NCBI GenBank assembly: GCA_034231615.1
Contig: CM067298.1
Coordinates: 67,785,591 to 67,849,590 of the forward strand
Length of the DNA: 64,000 nucleotides
Direction of reading: 5' to 3'
Origin: Meghimatium bilineatum
Taxonomy: Eukaryota; Mollusca; Gastropoda; Stylommatophora; Philomycidae
Shown here: positions 40,001 to 46,000 of the stretch, in pieces
How the letters are laid out: every line of letters starts with the position of its first letter
How positions within the stretch are numbered: position 1 is the stretch's first letter
Program-made: the position numbers and the translations under genes
Notes under the pieces: generated by a model
What the model saw: only the letters and a program-made list of their open reading frames with translations
Database searches by the model: none
Told to the model about the DNA's origin: nothing

Positions 40001-43000
40001 GCTGATAGATTATTTTTAAAATTTAAATATCATCAAAACAAGCATTAGACCTAAGTTTAAGAACAAATAGCAGTCAACCTAGAGAAAGACTACATTAAAT
40101 TTGGGATCAATATTTGGAGATCAACAACATGAAAAAGAGAAGTGTACAGTCTAATTGTATCTGCAGCATTCAAGATATAACCTTCAAGATTTACAATACT
40201 AAAATGCTGATGATGATCTGATGTACTGAAAGTTGTGACATAAGTCCTACTTACTTTTATTATTTGATCTAAATGTACAACCTTTATTTAAATTGGTAAT
40301 AATTATCAATATAGAGGTACAGAGATGAGCTTTGATTTAAAAAAAGGAAGAATTATTCACAAACCTTTTGCTGTTTTTTATCACTTATCAGAGGGAGCTG
40401 AACACCAAAATTGTCTTTCATGATTCTGCGGTTCTTTTGATTATATGGGTTAATGATGGTTCTAAGTGCGAGCAGCTGCTGATGCTAAAACAAAAATAAA
40501 CAGATATTTAATTAAAAACATTTATTTCAACTATACACATGCTCCTCCCTAGTCCTTAACATGCCCCTTAGATATGTCATAGGAATATTTGTTCCTTTAC
40601 ATGCTCCCCCCAGATATGTCATAGGCTTACTTGTTCCTTCACACGACCCCTAGATATGTCATAAGCCTACTTGTTTCATTTTCCTTATGGTAAAGACAAG
40701 CCTTTGTAACACAGCATTGGTGTGAAAATTTTGAGACAGCACAAGGCTTTGACATTTGAAGGTTAGGTGGTGTGTCGCTCATTAACTTTCCCTCACTCAG
40801 CCAGGAACCAATCTACAGCTTGACATTCTGAAGATGAACTGGATCATATTTCTATCTCCAATATATAGGCTTTATATGGGATAAGCATCCACTGTTTAAA
40901 CTATTGTATATGCTAGTACTCATGTTGGTAGCATATTTGATTCAGGAAGTATCAATCAACATTTTTTGGATATAGTGATTTTCTAAACATTTTTATGTTC
41001 AGTAAGTTGCCATTGCTTTATGAATAGTCTGGATGCACAACTGCCTGTGACGGTATTGCACCTAGCTCCTTGACCATCTAAGTTGCTGAGTCAGACAAGT
41101 AGACCTACTCATAGTTTATCAAAAAGTATATTATTGATGCACTTGCTATAAATTCTATAAATTACACAAAAATATAGGTCTCTCATATTTAATCATTCTA
41201 AACATAGGGCCTAGGCCTACTTGAATTTAGATCCTGAAAGAACTTATATAGGCTTAGGGCCTATATACAAAATCTGACCAAAAAGAATGTGACAAATAAA
41301 CAACTATAAACTTATAGGCTATAGACCTATGAAGCTTACAATATAGGCTTACCGGTAATTGCCTAAATAAATAGGCCCCTTCTGAGTTGATGATGATAGA
41401 ACTCCAAGTGAGTACATGTTTGTCACTTTTATTCACTAGATACCAGTTTAGTTTTACTTTCAGCTTCAGATTGGTGTTTCTCTAGCATTTTATTTTTAAT
41501 TTTTTTAAACTTTTGCATGTCCCAGTTGACAGTTTGACTCAATGTGTCTGTTGGGTGCAAAGCCACAAGCTGAACAGTTTTTTTTTTCAGAGGAGACTTA
41601 TACTATAACTTTCTTGCAATCTCAAGGTCCTGCTGCAGATAAAAGGGTTGATATCATGCGAGTAGTCCAGGCATGGGTCTTCAATAGTCTTCATCACATC
41701 AGAGATTTTAGGGTGTGGTAGCCTTAATCCTTCTTAGAAGTTTCTTACAACATGTATGTAGGTGACTATGTTACAAAAAAGGCAGGCGAGTGACTGCATT
41801 GTACTCTCATTTTCTTATATGTACAACACAACAGCACTCCACCTGCCAAGAGTATCACTCATAGTATAGAACACTGCAGCTTCAATCAATAATCCCCAGA
41901 AAAATGTACTTGTATACAAGATGTTACAACTTGAGATCGAACCCACAGCCTCTTGAGCACAAGATAAATGACTTTTAGAAGTCTGAACATGTAGGCCTAT
42001 GCAAAGTTAGTTTTAATCTGCAGGAATAATGAGGAATAAAGCTCTTTTCTTATGTTGATCTAGAGCTTACTTTCATATACACTGATGATTCCAACTCTCA
42101 GCTGTATGCAATACTTTAAGAATCCTTCCAACTCTATTTTATGAATCAATTAAAGTTTTGTATTGTTTACTGGTTAGAAATTTGGTAATCACACTGTACA
42201 CAGATATACTATCTGAACAGCAAGATACCTTCTGGCCAGGAGTCAAATCTTGCACATGAAACAATCTCTTTGCTGAAATTTTTGCGCCAGGTGGTAAGGG
42301 TTGTCTGGTCAACATATTTTTGCTTGAAATATAAAACATACATGGCATCACATAATTATAAAAATATACATATTTTATGTGATCAAATGTATTACATAAA
42401 ATAGTAGAAACTATATATTATTAAAATTAAATGTAGTTATTGCATAATTTATTCTTCTGCATTCATTCTCAAACTCCTGTTTGTTAGCAGGATATAGTCC
42501 AGCAAATGAAATGTATTCTTAAAATATTGTTTTAGGTATTTAAGCACTGACGACACTGCACTCAAGTAGACACATTGTTGCACAGTCTCTTTTAGCAGAT
42601 AGTGAAGAGTCTGTTTTATTATATTTTCAGTTGCATGCTGACTTTTCATGAGTCTAATTCTACCCCACTCTTGAATTTCTCTATTTGTTCCATGTTTGAT
42701 CCTGAATTCCTCCAGTCTCTGTAATACTGATTCATCCAGTGAATTTTCATTCTCCAATAAACAAGTCAGCACTCCTTCCTTCTTCTTCTGCATTCATTCT
42801 CAAACTCCTACTGTTCTCTCTTGTAGCAGGATAATGGTCCTACTAAATTTCCAGCAGGATGTAGTTTGGAGAATGAGAATGCATTGTGCTGCTGTTTTAT
42901 TTGCACAAATGGCCAGACACATCTGTATTCAGCGGGTACTCCTTTCAAGATCTCACCGCTGTCCATATTAAAAGTGCCCATCACATATGCTCTTGTAGCC

Positions 43001-46000
43001 AGTATGTCAGCTCTCTCATTTCCACATACTCCCAACATGCCATGGACAGCACATCCATATGAGTTTATGAAGGGCAGAGGTATCTATGTATGCTGCCCAT
43101 TCATGGAGCAGATATCTGCTTTGCACTTTCCAAACATGGACTGAGAATATGATACAATAACAGGCCAGATCAGCATGGTTTCTCAGAGCTGTCATTGGGC
43201 TGCTGTAACAGCCTCTGCCTCCATTCTCATACTCGAGGTTGTCACATAAGCAATTTATTTGGTCATGGTTTACATTTTGACTGCAATATCATTGTCTCTA
43301 GGCCTAGCACATTTGACTTCAGCTTGATTCTTGGAATACTTCGATTTATGGGGTGAGACAGCAAACTTCACCCAAAAAACCTTTTTAACCATCACTTATA
43401 ACATGCATGGCAAGTCACAGTGTTGATATTCTTTGCTTACATTTTGGACCCCGACACCACAAATATTTTCTAATAAATTATAGGATAAGTTACTCTATAG
43501 CAAAGAGTTGCAAGAATACAATAATAACTGATTCAGCATGCAATTATTTTTTAGTCTGGGCAGAATAAATTTTTTAGCTCCAAAAATGCTACACATATAC
43601 ACCCATCATACTTCATTTTTTTGTTGTAATAGTTTAAATATATATTATTATAAGTCAATTTACAAGGAATTGGATGAACTTGATTTTGAGACTGTTGTTT
43701 CAAACGCTATATAGTTTTAAATTTGTAGAAAATAATATAAGGACACATGAAATTTTAATGTAAAATTGATGGACAAATATTTGACCTGTGAAGAACCACA
43801 GACTACAATAACTGTGATAGAACATTCTAAATAATCTTATTTTGTTTGCAATCCACTTTCTTCTAAATACACAACATTTTTCAAAATTGAGATTTGTATA
43901 ACGGTTTGTAAACTGTTCATGATTATGCACTGAGAAACTTTGAGAATACTGCAGATATACAATGGTCAAACTAAAACTCTGCCGAAGACGGATGTGTCGG
44001 GCCATTGACGCAAATAAAACGGCAACACAACGCATTTCCATTCTCTAGACTGCATCCTGCTGGAGATCTAGTAGTACTGCTACAGGAGAGATCCAGCAGG
44101 AGTTTAAGAATGAACGCTGAAGAAGAAACCATTAACTTTAAATATATGATTAAAGTATCCTCTGTTATATGACCATTTAAAGAAAAGTGTAACTGTTTTA
44201 GTTTATATATATATATGTTTTCATTAACTTATTTCATAATAAATTTATTTTTCTTTTCTTTTTCTGCATTCATTCTCAAGCTGCTGCCGGTTAATAAGAT
44301 ACAGAGAATGGATTAAATTGTGTCATGGTTTACAGCTTGACTGCAATATCTGCACCATTTGACCTGACACAACAGACTTCAGCTTGCGTTTGCCTCTTGT
44401 GACATGTATGGTAGGTCACATTGTTACTATTCTTTGTTCCCTTCAGATCCTTTCAACATGCGACAAAATATTAAAAACCTATAACATCTACAGTTCTTAA
44501 ATTTCAGTATTGTTTATGCATGAAAATGTATGTTACTTGTTATTTTAATAATACATTCATGGAGTGAAAATGTATAACTAAACTCTTAACTATTGACTTT
44601 TAAAACCAAAGAACAATTTTGTATAACTACCTATACTGTGAATAGGTAGGCTGTCTGTTTTTGTCATTTCTATGAAGTTCAATCATGCTTTCTGATGACA
44701 TGAACTTCTCATCTTGAGGTATTCTTTCAAATGGGATCATCTGCATCCGGTTATGTAAATGGTACACAACTTCTTCAGTGTGGCGCTGACAAAGCAAATG
44801 TTAATGGATACATTTAGTTTATATTTCACTCATTCAAGTTTACTTGAACACATACCAGTAGGCTTAAGCTATATAGGATACATAGCAAAAACATATGTAA
44901 GGAGGTGTTCTTCTAAATAAAACATAATCATTAGATTCAATTAATTGCAAGTACCTTCTCAATGTAGCACGTAACAGACATTTGATCACACATCAATATC
45001 AATGCAGAAATAATATCTAGCATAGTTCTTATTTCTCACATGGTCATAATCTCTTTGTACTTAGTGTTCTGTACAGGCAGTCGACAACATGGCTGGTGTA
45101 ATAACAAATCCATCCAAATCTGACCAATGAACAGTGACTCAGTTTCTTACAGCCGAAGGTTATTGTCCAATCAACATTCATTACAGAATGCAGGTGGTAT
45201 ATGATGGAAAATGTGTTTCGAAGACAAGAGTGAAACATTGGGCAAGAATATTTCGGGAAGGGCGACAGGTAAACAGGTGATCTTCCGCTGCCATGTTAGG
45301 CACATGTTATTGTGACAGAAGAAGCCATCACCAAAATGGATGCAGTAATATGTGTTGACTGTTGCAAGCTAATTAATTATTTGTGCCATTAGTAATAGTT
45401 TAAATGATTATTCAGAAAAAAATGAAGTATCGCAAAGTGTATCCTCAGTGGGTGCTAAGTTACTGACTGCACATCATAAAAAAAAACCAAATGGGGTACA
45501 GTTTAAACATGTGCAGTTTTACAATATGGAGGGTGATGCATTTCTTTTGTGAAAAGTGCAGATGATGAATCGTGAGCCATACAGCAAAGCAGCCAGCATG
45601 TTATAGAAACATCCTGGATCACCAAAGAGCAGAAAATTCAAATCACAAATTTCTGCAGGAAAGGTTATACTTACTGCCTTTTTGACCAAGAAAGACTCTT
45701 GTTGGTGGACTTTGAAGATCCTTGTGTGAACATAAATACTATCAGCTACAAGAGCACACTAGACAAACTGCATGAAGCCATCAAGAATAAGCGACTCTAC
45801 ATACTGTCATGCAGTGTCATTCTACTGCAGAAATATGCTCCACCAGAATGTCGCAAAAGTTGTGCAGGAAGCATTAGCACTGTAACGATAGGAAGTTCTA
45901 CAACATCCAGCCTACCCAGAACTATCACCATGTGACTTTGATTTCAACTCCTCCAGTCGACTCAGCTGCAAATGTGTACCTGACCCATGAGTTAGCAGAG

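Noticed and set aside
42780-43038. RNase H-SINE fusion as a real gene
   Set aside because: The RNase H part is incomplete and the SINE frame is open by chance in several other copies.
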